This document shows positions 36,155 through 49,662 of a stretch of DNA of 64,000 nt, in pieces. Location: NCBI GenBank assembly GCA_019925105.1, contig JAHGAU010000022.1, forward strand, positions 744,001 to 808,000. Reading direction: 5' to 3'. The position numbers were made by a program, and so were the translations under genes. Source of the DNA: Niebla homalea (Eukaryota > Ascomycota > Lecanoromycetes > Lecanorales > Ramalinaceae). Positions within the stretch are counted from its first letter, which is position 1. Each line of letters opens with the position of its first letter. The notes under the pieces are model-generated. The model saw only the letters and a list, made by a program, of their open reading frames with translations, did not search any database and had not been told where the DNA came from.

Positions 36155-39100
36155 AAGTATAATATAATACGTCAGGTTGGAAGTGATGGCGACGAACAAA
36201 GGGACCCCAGAGGTCCAAAACGATACGTATATGCATAGCTTTAATAATAGTAAGGGGAGTATATTAAGTGCGATAAATAGAAGTAACGTAATGGTTAAGA
36301 ATAAGGTGGTAAACGGGTAAGTAATTTATATTAATAGAAACGGCGATAATATATACGGATAATATAATAATAATAAGCCGGATAACGCTTAAAATAAATA
36401 AAGAAATTAAGGTTAATAAAATACATATATTAAAGCGTATAAAACATATAATAATAATACGGAAATAATAAATAAATAAAAGGGTAAAAAGGTTAATATG
36501 GTATTAATAACGAAGGATATAAATTGGGGGAAAAGGCGGAAAAACCGCGGTAAAAGTATTATTAAGGGTATATAAAAAGGAATTAAAGCTAATAAGGAAA
36601 ACGGGACCTTAAAGGATTAAAAATAAAAAACGGAGATAATATATCGCCCGGTAAAGGAGGGCGAAAAAGCAATAAAAGAAATAATAAAAACCTTAAAAAA
36701 ATTCCTTATAATAAAGTGGAAAGATATTATGTTAAAAACTTAACCGATACTATAAATTAAATTAAAAAACGTAAGGAACTTTTATATAAAAATAAGGGTA
36801 AAACTGGGGGAAACGGAGCGCTTATAAGGCTCTTAAAAGGCAAGAATAAAAGCGTTAATAAAAAATAAAGATAACGGCTTAAGGTTAAAGGTACGAAATG
36901 AAAGTATAAGGGTAATAACCCTTTAAATAAAAAAAGCTGGGTAATAAGGATGGTAAAAAGGGTATCCGCGGTAGAAAATAAAGGGATAACGGAAAAAAAA
37001 ATAACTATATTAAAAAAGGCAAGGATAATAACGGTCCGCCTATTTAATAATAAGGAAAAAAACATAATTACGGAAGTAAATTTATTATAATTAATAAAAG
37101 CTTTTAAAGTAATAATAAAACTATTAATAAAATAAGTTATTACGGTACGTAAACTATAAAATAAAGATATCTTCCTTAATATAATATTATTAAAGGTAAA
37201 AAAAGCTTAAAAAAGTTTAAAACTTAAATTTATAAAGGGAATATAAATTAATTAAGGTTTTAAGGTAATTATTTACCGTTATAATAAATAAAATATATTT
37301 ATTACGTTTTATAAAAACCGAAAAAGAAATTACGTTAAAAAATATAAAAAAAGAGAATATAATTTTTTATTTAAAATTTAAAATTATTAATTATAAGTTT
37401 CTTTCAGTAATAAAGAAATTTAACTTTTAAAACGTATAAAAAAATATTTTATTATTATATTAAGTATAATATTAATAAAAATATATAATAACGTTTTAAA
37501 TAAAAAGATTATTAAAAAAAGATTACTTAAAATAATTTAATTATAAAATAAAACGGTGGATATTTATTAATATTTTAAATATTAAAATTATAAATATATT
37601 ATTATAAAATACCTTAATATTATAAAATATATAATTTACGTTAAAAATTATGATATTTATAAATATATAAAGTTAATAATTAAAAGGCTTATAAAGGACG
37701 TATTTAAATACGTTATATATAATAAGGAAGGATATTTAATATAGGATTTTCAGTAGATAATAAAAGTTAAAGAAATTAAACATAAAAAGACCCGGATAAT
37801 TACGAAAATCCAACGGTATAATACGTACGGAATTAATTTAATAAGTTAATTAAAAATAGCCTTAAAATATAAATTTAATTAATTAAATAATAAAGGATAA
37901 ATAATAATAACGGATAAAATAAAGAAAAAGAAATTCTTTATAATTCTGACTTTAAAGGTTAACCGTTTTACGTTTTTAATAATAACCGGGAAGATATTAA
38001 ATTAGAAAACGTTTAACTTTAATAAGAAGTCCTTAATTTAAATAAGTATAAATAAAAAGCTTTTATCAAAATTAATATATAATATATTAATACTTTTAAA
38101 AATAATATAATATAATATTTATAATAAAAGAATTATAATATTAATATTAATATTTAAGTTTAAAAAGTTAAAAACGTTAATATTATAGCATTATAAAAAT
38201 TACCGTATAGTTTATATATATATTTATTTATTAACCCGGGGAAGGGTTTTACTTAATTTTTAAGGGGGATAAAATAATTAAAATATACTTTTTATAAATA
38301 AATAATTCGACGTAAATAATTAAAATATTACTTATTACGCTAAAAACCTTTATATATTCCGTATTATAAAAAAAGGGGACTTAAAAGGCGACCTTAATAT
38401 TTATAACATATATAACCCGCCGTTAATTAATAAGGAAGGACCGTTTATAATATTATTATTTAAAGAAATTTTAATTACTTTAAATAAATATATATTACTT
38501 AAAAACTTTAACTTATATTATTATATATAAAATAAGGAAAAATATATAATAAATTACGTTAAATTAAACGAATTATTAATAATTACCGTTTAAGTTAATT
38601 TCTTATTATTAATATTATAGGAAATTATTATATAAAAGAATTATAAATTTAAAACAATAATTAATTTAACTTTTAATACGGAAAAATTTGCCGGCATAAT
38701 TATAACGTATAAACCGCGAAAGGACTTAAAATATAACTCGGATTATATACTGATATAAATAACTTTAAATTAAATTATTAATATAACCTTATTATTACCG
38801 GTAAAAAAAGCGTAAAAAACAATTAAAATAATAAAAATTTATATAAAAACGGAAGAAATAAGAATATAATTTACGGATTTCCCTTAATTAAATAATAAAA
38901 ATTAAATTAATTTTTTTATAAAGTAAATAATAAAAATATTAAATAAAATAATTAATAAAATAATCTTAATAATAAAACTTTCTTAAAAAGTTAAAACCTA
39001 TTAAAATAAAGGATATATAACCGCGATTATAAAGGTAAAAAAATTAATAAAAAAAATTAAGAAATATAAAAATTAAGAAATACTTAATTAATTAAAAATT

Positions 39101-41974
39101 ACTTAAAAAGAAAAAAAAAAGATTATTAAGAAAATTAAGTAAATATACTTTTAATTTATAATATATAATTTAATAGTTTTATTTCATAATATTTAAAAGT
39201 TAATAAAATATAATAAAGAATAAAATAAAAAATTAAAGTTTATTTTTAAATTCTTATCCTTTAAGAAACCCGATAATATATTAATTAATACCTTTAACGG
39301 TAAGATTAAGGTCCTTAAAAAAGTATTTTCCCCTTTCCGTTAAAAATTAACTTAAATAATATTAATAACGTTATATACCTTAATTTTATATTAATAAATA
39401 AAATAATAATATAAAATATAATAATTAAAATAATTAATAAATTAAAAAAGGATAAAACCCTAAGACCGAATAAAATCCTTAATAGATTCCTATTAATAAT
39501 AATATTATTATTTAAAAGGGTTTTTATTTACCTTTTTTAAATATATTTTAACGTTAATTACTATTTATATAAGTTTAAGGAAACGAAGATAATTATCCTT
39601 AAGAAGTTTATTAAGCCAGATTACTTTAAGGTAAAGTCTTATAAATTTATTATATTCCTTTATACGTTAAGGAAAACCTTAAAAACGGTAATAATAAAGA
39701 TCCTTAATAATTATATAAAGAATTATAGACTTCTTCCCAATTAATTAATAAAAATAAAAAGAAATTAATTAATAAAAATAATTTTTAAAGGATTAATTAA
39801 CGGTATATATATAATATAAGATTATAAAAAAAAGCATATTATAAGTTTTCTTTCTTTTAATATTATAAATATTTTTAATAAAATAAATTATTAAAAGTTA
39901 TTATATAACTTAAAAAAGAAAGAAATATTATCCTTTTTAATTAAATAAACGAAGAATTTCTTAAACGATTAAGTTACGTCGATTAACCTAAGATAAAAAA
40001 TAAGCCCGATAAAGCCTATTAGAATAAGGATTCCTTAAAGATTGCTTATTTTTTTAATATTTTTTTATTTTTTAATGATTTATTAATCAAAAAGCTTATT
40101 AAATTAAAATAAAAGTTTTAAATTAAAAACTCTATTAATAATATTTACCTTTTAACTTATAATACCTTTATACGTATAAATTATTTGGAATTAAAATAAA
40201 CTTATAAAGTCTATCTTTAATAAGTGAAAATTTATAGGGCTTAATTTATACTATATAAATATAAATTTATTTATATAATTAAAAGCTTAAAGTTATACGA
40301 TATAATAGTTATAATAAACTTAAATAAAATTACAATAAAGTTAAATATTAATATTAAAGTTTTTAACCTTTAAGTAAATAAGAAGTTTAATTAAAAGGAT
40401 TATATAAGAAAGGTTTAAAAAAAATAACTTTATAAGAAAAAGGCTTTATTTATTTCACTATATTAATATAAAGAGTTACGTTATAAAAGGTTTAAACCGT
40501 TTATTAAATTATAATAAAGCTAATTATAATATATATTATAATTATTTAATATATATTTAAAAGTACTTTAAGATATAAAAAAGAGCTTATTTAAATATTA
40601 TAAAAAGTTTAAAATTAATATTTAAGAATAATTAACGATACTTATAAAGTAAATTTTATTTTAATATTAAAATTTAAAGTTTTTATACCGTTAATTAAGG
40701 TTTTATTAAATTAAATAATTACTTAAGTAAAATTAAAGAAATATATATACTTAATTACGATAATAAAAAATAAACGGATCCGCTAGAATCTTAATAAGCC
40801 TTAAGTTAAAAAGAATAAATTAAAGATATTTATCCTTTTTTTATTAAAATAAAGTAAAAATAAGTTAAAAAAATTAATTTTATTAATATCCCGGAAATTA
40901 ATTTAAACGCGTATAAATACCCGTTAAATATAAAAGAGATTAAAATTAAAAGGATTTAAAGAATAAAGGCTATAATAATTACCTTATAAGCTATAATAAA
41001 ATAAATTAAACGTTAATAAAAATATAAAGACTTTATATTTTAAAGTTATTATTATTTAACTTTTAACGATAAAAAGATTATTAATAAGTATTTCCGCCGT
41101 TATAATATTATAAAGAAAAGTAATAACGTATTAATAATTTAACTCCGGACGGATAAAAACGGTTTAACTTACTTCCTATTTACTATATATATTAAAAATT
41201 AAATAAACGTTAAATATAAATATAAATAAAAAAAGTAAAACGTTATATATATTTTTATTTCTTATCCTTTATTTACGGAAATTAAATTAAAATTTATTAT
41301 AAAAATTAATACTTATAATTACCGTTAAATATTATTTATAAAACGAAATATTTAAATAATTATTAAGTTTATAATATTTACCGGTTTAACCTTATAATTT
41401 AACTTTATTATAAAGATAAATGAGGTTATTAAAAACCTTATAAAGAAAACCCGTTACCGGTTAAAAAAAAAAAAGAAAAGCGGAAACCGGTTATATTAAT
41501 TATATAAACCGGAAAGCATTTTTTATAATTATAAGGATATAATAATAAACGCTTATTAAAAGTTTTTAAAAAAGTTAATAACGATAATAATATAAAAGGG
41601 GTATATATTAAGCGTATAAATATTAATAAGGATATTTAAAAACGTTATATAAAATTAAGGTAATATAAAGGTATAAAGGAGTAAAAGAATAATAAACTTA
41701 AAGGTAACCCTTATAAGGATACGGTCATAATATTATTGATTTTCATAAGGGAGTTAAAATACAGGAAATATATAAATAAATTATTACTCTTTAAACGGCC
41801 GTTAATATCCTTTACCTTAAGGGATAAAAGGTAAAAACCTAATAAACGCCGGTTTTTACTTTAACGTTATAAGTATTAAGTTTTTACGGTTATTAATAAA
41901 ATTAAAAGGCCGCGTATTAAGGAACGCCGGAATTAGCTTAGCTAGATCCGTAATATAAATCAATCAATCAATCA
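36155..41974 (+). mobile_element. Non-LTR retrotransposon (LINE) copy 1
   Basis: 5,820 bp between perfect 13-bp duplications ATATTTATAGCTA (36142-36154 and 41975-41987). ORF1 start ATGGCGACGAACAAAGGG is at 36185, after a 30-nt leader, and the 3' end is a (AATC)n tail at about 41957-41974. ORF2 reverse transcriptase is readable at 39574-39890. The order of leader, ORF1, RT and simple-repeat tail, without LTRs, is that of Tad1/jockey-like LINEs. The short open frames within it (36757-37065 minus and others) are not genes. Confidence 0.9.
39574..39890 (+). pseudogene. LINE reverse transcriptase remnant (copy 1)
   Basis: Translation with few interruptions: FKETKIIILKKFIKPDY, then KVKSYKFIIFLYTLRKTLKT, NNYIKNYRLLPN and ISFLSFNIINIFNKI. 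These correspond to the LINE RT signature FKEAxTIxLxKPGKPDYxxPxSYRPIALLNTLGKxLE, followed by motif A (SLDVxxAFD). In motif A the Asp codon is now AAT (Asn), a RIP-type G-to-A change in the active site. The frame is continuous from 39574 to 39885. Confidence 0.85.
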
Positions 41975-42011
41975 ATATTTATAGCTATAAATTATATAAT
42001 TAATAGGGTTC

Positions 42012-42173
42012 TTTCAGGTACTAAAAGTACTGAGGTAAAATGTGGGTGTAATATGTATGATGCGTATTTACCTAGCTATGAAGGTGCGCAATATAAGTGT
42101 GCGCGCCAAGCCACTATACCCTTTTGGTGCTAGTGCCCGACAAGCTCTTGGCATGCGCACATTGCACATAACA
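42012..42173 (+). mobile_element. Solo LTR (162 bp), target duplication GGTTC
   Basis: Starts TTTCAGGTACTAAAAGTAC (ancestral TGTC) and ends CATAACA, flanked by perfect GGTTC at 42007-42011 and 42174-42178. The first 45 bp match the minus strand of 3799-3755, so it belongs to the same LTR family as 3612-3799, in opposite orientation, with a diverged middle. It is not RIP-saturated. It lies only 24 bp beyond LINE copy 1's target duplication. Confidence 0.8.
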
Positions 42174-43230
42174 GGTTCTTTATGAACCGTATATTAATTA
42201 AAAAGTATACTTTCAAAATACTATAAAAGAAAATTATTAAATGGAAGTTTAATTTTAATTATTTAAAAGCTTTTAAATATAAAATATACCCTTGAAATAA
42301 ATTTGTTTTACGTAAAAATAAATTAATTCTAAGAGCTTATTTTAAATTTCTTATAAAATATAAAAGTATTAATATCTATAATATTTAAATTCTTAATTAA
42401 TAAAAAATAATTTATATAAGAAAGGTCATTTTTAATAAAAAAGAATTTTGGAATTTAGGAAAAATTAATATTACTTAATTAATTAAAGAACAGTTTCTTA
42501 ATATTACCTTTAATATCTTAACTTTAGATTTTTCTTATATTATTATTTAAATTCCCGATAACTTTAATATTAATAAAAATAAAAATTAAGGAATTATTAA
42601 AAGGGCTATTATTATAAAAAGGAAAAGAAAAGGAAGTATAGATAAAAGACTTATTATTCCTTTTATTTTTATTATTATTAAAAAGTAATAAGACCTTTCT
42701 TTTTAATTATATTAATAATTATAATAATAATTATAATAATAATTATAGTAAATACTTATTATTAAATAAAATAAATTAATAAGTAAAAATTCTTATTAAT
42801 ATAGGGAAGAATACCCTTAATAATAAATTAAATAATAACTTCTTTAATACTTTAGAAATATTATTAATAATAAAACTTCAGAAAAATCTAATATTAAGTT
42901 AAACTTAATAAAGATAATATTTTCCTAAATTTTATTATATATTAAAGAAAAAGAAAGGAAATATACGTAATAGCCTTAAAGTAAATAATTAATAAAGGAA
43001 ATTAATCCTTTTATATTGCCTTTATAGTCTTTATCCTTACTTATACCTTTTATAAAGTGGATATTATACCGTTACCGATATCGTTATTAACCCCGTTTTT
43101 AATAAGAATATAACTTTACCGGGACTACTTATTACCCGAGTTAAAATTCTATTATAAAATACTAAAATATCCTTATATAAAAAGATTTTTAAGAATAATA
43201 AATATAAAAATTAAGGCTTTATAAGGAAAA

Positions 43231-43735
43231 AAGACCTGGATAAAAGTCCTATATAAGTACGTTATAAAAATTAATAAAAAGCTTATCTTTATTATATAAG
43301 TATATAAATATAAATTTAATAATAAAGGGTTCTTTTTAAAGTATAAGGTACGTTTATATATAAAACGAGATTTTTGATATATAGTTTAAAATACGTTTAT
43401 AGCGATATTTACGAGTTATATTTTTAAGATTATAATAATGCTTATAACCGTATAAGACCTTAAGACTTATTAATACGATATTATTAATGTTTTTATTAAT
43501 AATAATATTGACGAGTTTACCTACCTTAAAATATTAAAAGGGTAAAAGGGATAGGCCGTTTTATTACTTTTATAATGGGTATTATATAAGCTTAAGTAAT
43601 TATTACCTTTTTAATTCCGTTATTTATTAAATATACTTAACGAGTTAAGATTAAAATAAGTTATAAACGTTAAATATCTTTTTATTAATAAGTATATAAT
43701 ACTTTTCTTCTTTTTATTAATAATATGCCGTTATT
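43231..43735 (+). pseudogene. Copia reverse transcriptase remnant (copy 3)
   Basis: Reading through RIP stops: KTWIKVLYKYVIKINKK, then VYKYKFNNKGFFLKYKVRL, then YDIINVFINNNIDEFTYLK, then ILFFFLLII near 43698-43728. These are the Copia RT blocks WVYKYKxDxxGxxxKYKARL, YDAVNAFxNS and FFVDDI, in order and at normal spacing. The two catalytic Asp codons of the last block are destroyed. Confidence 0.85.
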
Positions 43736-44437
43736 TATAAGCTTTAATATATTAAATAGGTTAATAAATTTTAAATTAAGCTTTTTAAGATTTATAAAAT
43801 AAGGTATTTTAATAAAATATAATAGTTTTTCGGTATCCGCCTTAAGCGTAATAAAAAGATCCGTTAACTTTATTTCTTATAGGATAATTACGTAAATAAA
43901 ATTATTATAAAATTCAATATATAAATAACAATAAGGTTAATATAAACTGCTATAAACTTTATAAAGACTTTATTTAAAAACGATAAATAAATAATATTAT
44001 AGTAAATCTATATGTATTAATAGGCTATTAAATCGATTAAATTTTTAATAATAACGATACGTTTAAATATAGTTTTTGCTTATTTAAAGTTATTAGAATT
44101 CTTAATAAACCCTTTAAAATATTATTAAAAAGCAATTAATAAAATAATCAAATATTTAAAATAAATTAAATACTATATTATTATCTTTAATATATAAATT
44201 ATTAATCTTCGTACCGTCTTTATTGCCTTATTAAATACGGTATTTACGGATGATTCAGATATCCGTCGGAGTTTATAAAGCTATAACTTTAAACTTTTTA
44301 ATGGAATAATAAATTAAAAAATTTTAAAATAAGAAACCGTTATTATTAGCTTTATAAAAGTTAAGTTATATATGATATTAATAATAAATAAGATACCAGG
44401 GGGTATTATATATTTAAATATAAAAAATCTTGAAGGG

Positions 44438-44572
44438 ATGGCGACGAACAAAGGGACCCCAAAGGTCCAAAACGATGCGTATACGTATAGCTCTCGTAAT
44501 AGTAAAGGAAATATATTAAGTACGATAAGTAAAAATAACGTAATAATTAAAAATAAAATGGTAAACGGGTAA
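44438..44572 (+). pseudogene. LINE ORF1 N-terminus (copy 2)
   Basis: Forty-four codons from the ATG: MATNKGTPKVQNDAYTYSSR and on to ...KMVNG, then a stop. The same start is present in copies 1 (36185) and 3 (33038, minus), where a Glu replaces the Lys after TP. The upstream in-frame extension to 44372 is Copia flank and LINE leader, not protein. Function of ORF1 proteins in this group is RNA binding, but only the first residues survive here. A later 82-codon open piece (45553-45801), rich in Lys, also lies in the ORF1 region. Confidence 0.65.
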
Positions 44573-47500
44573 ATAACTTATATTAATAGAAACTGCGATA
44601 ACGTATATAAATAATATAATAATAATAAGCCGGATAAAGCTTAAAATAAATGAAAGAATTAAGGTTAATAAAATATATATATTAAAGCGTATAAAACGCG
44701 TAATAATAATACGGAAATAATAAGTAAATAAAAACGTAGAAAAACCGGTATAATATTAATAATAAAGGGTATAAACGGGGGGAAAAAGCAGGAAACCCAT
44801 AATAAAAATATTTTTAAGGGTATATAAAAAGAAATAAAATTAATAAAAAAAAATAGGACCTTAAAAGATTAAAAATAAAAAACGGAGACGGTATATTGCT
44901 TAATAAATAAAGGCAAAAAAAAAGCAATAAGGGAAATAATAAAAACTTTAAAAGGATTCCTTATAATAAAGTAAAAAGATATTATATTAAAGATTTAACC
45001 GATATTATAAATTAAATCAAAAAGTATAAAAGACTTTTATATAAAAATAAGGGTAAAATTAAATGAAACAGAGCGTTTATAAGGTTTTTAAAAAGTAAAA
45101 GTAAAAGCATTAATAAAAAGTAAAAATAATAATTTAAAATTAAAAATAAAAAATGAAAATATAAAAAAAACAATCTTTTAAATAAAAGAAAATTAAATAA
45201 TAAAGGTAATAAAAGGGATACCCGTAATAAAGACTAAAGGAATAATAAAGGAAAAAATAACCGTATTAAAAAAGGTAAGGATAATAATAATCCGCTTATT
45301 TAATAATAAGGAAAAAAATACGGTTACGGAAGTAAACTTATTATAATTAATAAAGACTTTTAAAATAACAATAAAATTATTAATAAAATAAATTATTATA
45401 ATATATAAATTATAAAATAAAAATATTCTTTTTAATATAACGTTTTTAAAAACGAAAAAAAGCTTAAAAAGGTTTAAGGCTTAAATTAATAAAAGAAAAT
45501 ATAAATTAATTAAGGTTTTAAGGTAATTATTTATTATTATAATAAATAAAATATGTTTATTACGTTTCATAAAAACCGAAAAAAAAAAAATTACGTTAAA
45601 AAATATAAAAAAAAGAATATAATTCTTTACTTAAGGCTTAAAATCGTTAATTATAAACTTCCTCCGGTAATAAAAAGATTTAACTTTTTAAAACGCGTAA
45701 AGAAATACTTTATTATTATATTAAGTATAATATTAATAAAGATATATAAGAACGTTTTAAATAAAAAGATTATTAAAGGGGGATCTTTTAAAATAAATTA
45801 ATTATAAAATAAGACAGCGGATATTTATTAATATTTTAAGTATTAAAGTTATAAATATATTATTATAAAGTATTTTAATATTATAAAGTATACGGTTTAT
45901 ATTAAGGGTTATAATACTTATAAGTATATAAAGTTAATAATTAAAAAGCTTATAAGAAACGTATTTAAATATATTATATATAATAAGGAAAAATACTTAA
46001 TATAGGATTTTAAGTATATAATAAAAGTTAAGAAGATTAAACGTAAAGAGACCCGGATAACCGTAAAAATCCAACGGTATAATATGTACGGAATTAATCT
46101 TATAGGTTAATTAAAAATAACTTTAAATTATAAGTTTAATTAATTAAATAATAAAAGGTAAATAACGGTAACGGATAAAATAAATAAAAAAAAGCTTTTT
46201 ACGATTTTAACTTTAAAGGCTAATTATTTTACGTTTTTAATAATAACCGGGAAAGTATTAAATTAGAAAACGTTTAATTTTAATAAGAAATTTATAACTT
46301 AAATAAATATAAATAAGGGAGCCTTTATAAAGGTTAATATATAATATATTAACGTTTTTAAGAATAATATAATATAATATTAATAATAAAAAAAATAAAA
46401 TAATAATATTAATATTTAAGTTTAAAGAAATTAAAAATATTAATATTATAATAATATAAAAATTACCGTATAATTTATATATATATTTATTTATTAACTT
46501 AAAAGAAAGGTTCTATTTAATTTTTAAGGGGGATAAAATAATTAAAATATACTTCTTTTTAAATAAATAACTTAACGTAAATAATTAAGATATTACTTAT
46601 TATAATAAAAACCTTTATATACTTTATATTATTTAAAAAAAAAGGATTTAAAAAGCAATTTTAATATTTATAACGTATATAACCCGTTACCGGTTAATAA
46701 GGAAAAACCGTTTATAATACCGTTATTTAAAGAAATCTTAATTACTTTAAATAAATATATATTACTTAAGATTTTAACTTATATTATTATATATAGAATA
46801 AAGAAAGGCATATAATAAATTACGTTAAATTAAACGATTTATCAATAATTACCGTTTAAGTTAATTTCTTATTATTAATATTATAAAAAATTATTACGTA
46901 AAAAAGTTATAAGTTTAAAATAATAATTAATTTAATTTTTAATATAAAAAAATTATTAATACGGTCATAATATATAAGCTATAAAAACTTAAAATATAAT
47001 TCAGACTATATATTAATATAAATAACTTTAAATTAAACCGTTAATACGACCTTATTACCATTAATAAAGAAAGCGTAAAAACGGTCAAAAAAGTAGAGGT
47101 TTATATAAAAACGGAGGAAATAATAATATAATTCGCGGACCTCCTTTAATTAAATAACAAAGATTAAATTAACCTTTTTAAAAAGTGAATAATAGAGATA
47201 TTAAACGAAGTAATTAATAAAATAATCTTAATAACGAAGCCCTTTTAAAAAGCTAAAACCTATTAAAATAAAAAATATACGACCATAATTATAAAGGTAA
47301 AAAGGCTAATAAAGTAAGTTTTTAAATATAAACATTAAGAGATATTTAATTAATTAAAGGTTACTTAAAAAGAAAAAGAGAAAATTATTAAAAAGGTTAA
47401 ATAAATATACTTTTAATTTACGGTATATAATTTAAAAATTTTACTTTATAATATTTAAAAGCTAACGAAGTATAATAAGGAATAAAATAAAAAATTAAAG

Positions 47501-47834
47501 TTTATTTTTAAATTCCCGTTTTTTAAGAAACTTAATAATATATTAATTAATATTTTTAACGGTAAAATTAAGGCCTTTAAAGGAATAATTCTCCCTTTTC
47601 CGTTAAAGGTTAACTTAAATAATATTAACGGTATTATATATTTTAACCCTATATTAATAAATAAAATAATAATATAAAATATAATAATTAAAACGATTAA
47701 TAAATTAAAGAAAAATAAAGCCTTAAAATTATAAAAATCCTTAATAGATTTTTATTAATAATAATATTACCATTTAAATGGGTTTTTATTTACTTTTTTA
47801 AGTATATTTTCACGTTAATTATTATTTACGTAAG

Positions 47835-48140
47835 TTTAAGGAAACGAAGATAATTATCCTTAAGAAATTTATTAAGCCGGATTACTTTAAAATAAAGTTT
47901 TATAAATTTATTATATTCTTTTATACGTTAAAAAAACCTTAAAGACGGTAATAATAAAGATCCTTAATAATTATATAAAGAATTACGGATTTTTCCTTAA
48001 TTAATAAATAAAAATATAAAAAAATTAATTAATAAAAATAACCCTTAAAAAATTAATTAATAACCTATATATAATATAAAATTGCGGGAAGAAATATATT
48101 ATAAATCTTTTTCTTTTAATATTATAAATATTTTTAATAA
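47835..48140 (+). pseudogene. LINE reverse transcriptase remnant (copy 2)
   Basis: FKETKIIILKKFIKPDY is again readable from 47835, followed by the same TLKKTLKT-like and motif A (FFFNIINIFNK) blocks as in copy 1, with independent stops and small indels. Confidence 0.75.
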
Positions 48141-49451
48141 AGTGAATTATTAAAAATTATTATATAATTTAAGGGAAAAAAAAAAAATATTATTCTTTTT
48201 AATTAAATAAATGAAAAGTTTCTTAAGCGACCGAGTTACGTTAATTAACTTAAAATAAAAAATAAGCTTAATAAAGCCCGTTATAACGGGGATTCTTTTA
48301 AAACTTTTTTTTTTTATATTATTTTTATTCTTTAACGGTTTATTAATTAAAAAGCTTATTAAGTTAAAATAGAAGGTTTAAATTAAAAACTTTATTAATA
48401 ACGTTTATTTCTTAACTTATAGTACTTTTATATATATAAACTATTTAAAATTAAAATAGGCTTATAAGGTTTATTTTTAATAAAGGAGAACCTATAAAGC
48501 TTAATTTATACCGTATAAGTATAAACTTATTTATATAATTAAAAGCCTGAAGCTATATAATATAATAATTATTATAAACTTAAATAAAATTATAATAAAG
48601 CCGGATACCAGTATTAGAGTCTTTAACCTTTAAGTAAATAAGAAGCTTAATTAAAAGATTATATAAAAAAGGTTTAAAAAAATTAACTTTATAGGAAAAA
48701 AACCTCATTTATTTCGCTATATTAATATAAGGAATTATATTATAGAAGGCGTAGATTATTTATTAAGTTATAATAAAGTTAACTATAATATATATTATAG
48801 TTATTTAATATATATTTAAAAGTATTCTAGGATATAAAAAGAAACTTATTTAAATATTATAGAAAGTCCAGAACCGGTATTTAAAAGTAATTAACGGTAC
48901 TTATAAAGTAACTTTTATTTTAATATTAAAGTTTAAAATCTTTATATTATTAATCGAAGTTTTATTAAATTAAATAATTGCTTAAATAAAATTAAAAAGA
49001 TATATATACTTAATTATAATAATAGGAAACGGGCGGATCCGTTAAAATCTTAATAAGTTTTAAATTAAAAGAAATAAATTAAAGATACTTATTTTCTTTT
49101 TTATTAAAATAAAGTAAAAATAAATTAAAAGGGAAGTTAACCTTATTAATATCCCGGAAATTAATTTAAACGTATATAAACTTTTATTAAGCATAAGAAA
49201 AATTAAAATCAAAATAATTTAAAAAACAAAGATTATAACGATTACCTTATAAGTTACGATAAAGTAAATTAAACGTTAATAAAAATATAAAAACTTTATA
49301 TTTTAAAATTATCGTTATTTAACTTTTAACGATAAAAAGATTATTAATAAATATCTCCGCCGTTATAATATTATAAAAAAGGGTAATAATATATTAACGA
49401 TTTAACTCCGGATAGATAAGAATAACTTAATTTATTTCTTATTTACTATAT

Positions 49452-49662
49452 TGTTATGGTAGGAAACAACATAGGGGTTAGTGCTTACCTCGTGACCCTA
49501 GCGTAGCTGGGCCACAGGAATACTTAATACCTGTTTTTCCCACTTTTCCTTTTACTTCTTTAATAATTAATTTACTTATTAAATATATTATTTATTAAGG
49601 TTATATATATATTTTATATTATTATATTACCCTTAAGCTTTAAATATATATTTAACTTAATA
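49452..49662 (+). repeat. 5' LTR of the Gypsy element
   Basis: 211 bp. The first 100 bp are close to pristine (GCTTACCTCGTGACCCTAGC), the remainder RIP-mutated. Aligns without gaps to 56635-56845. Confidence 0.92.
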
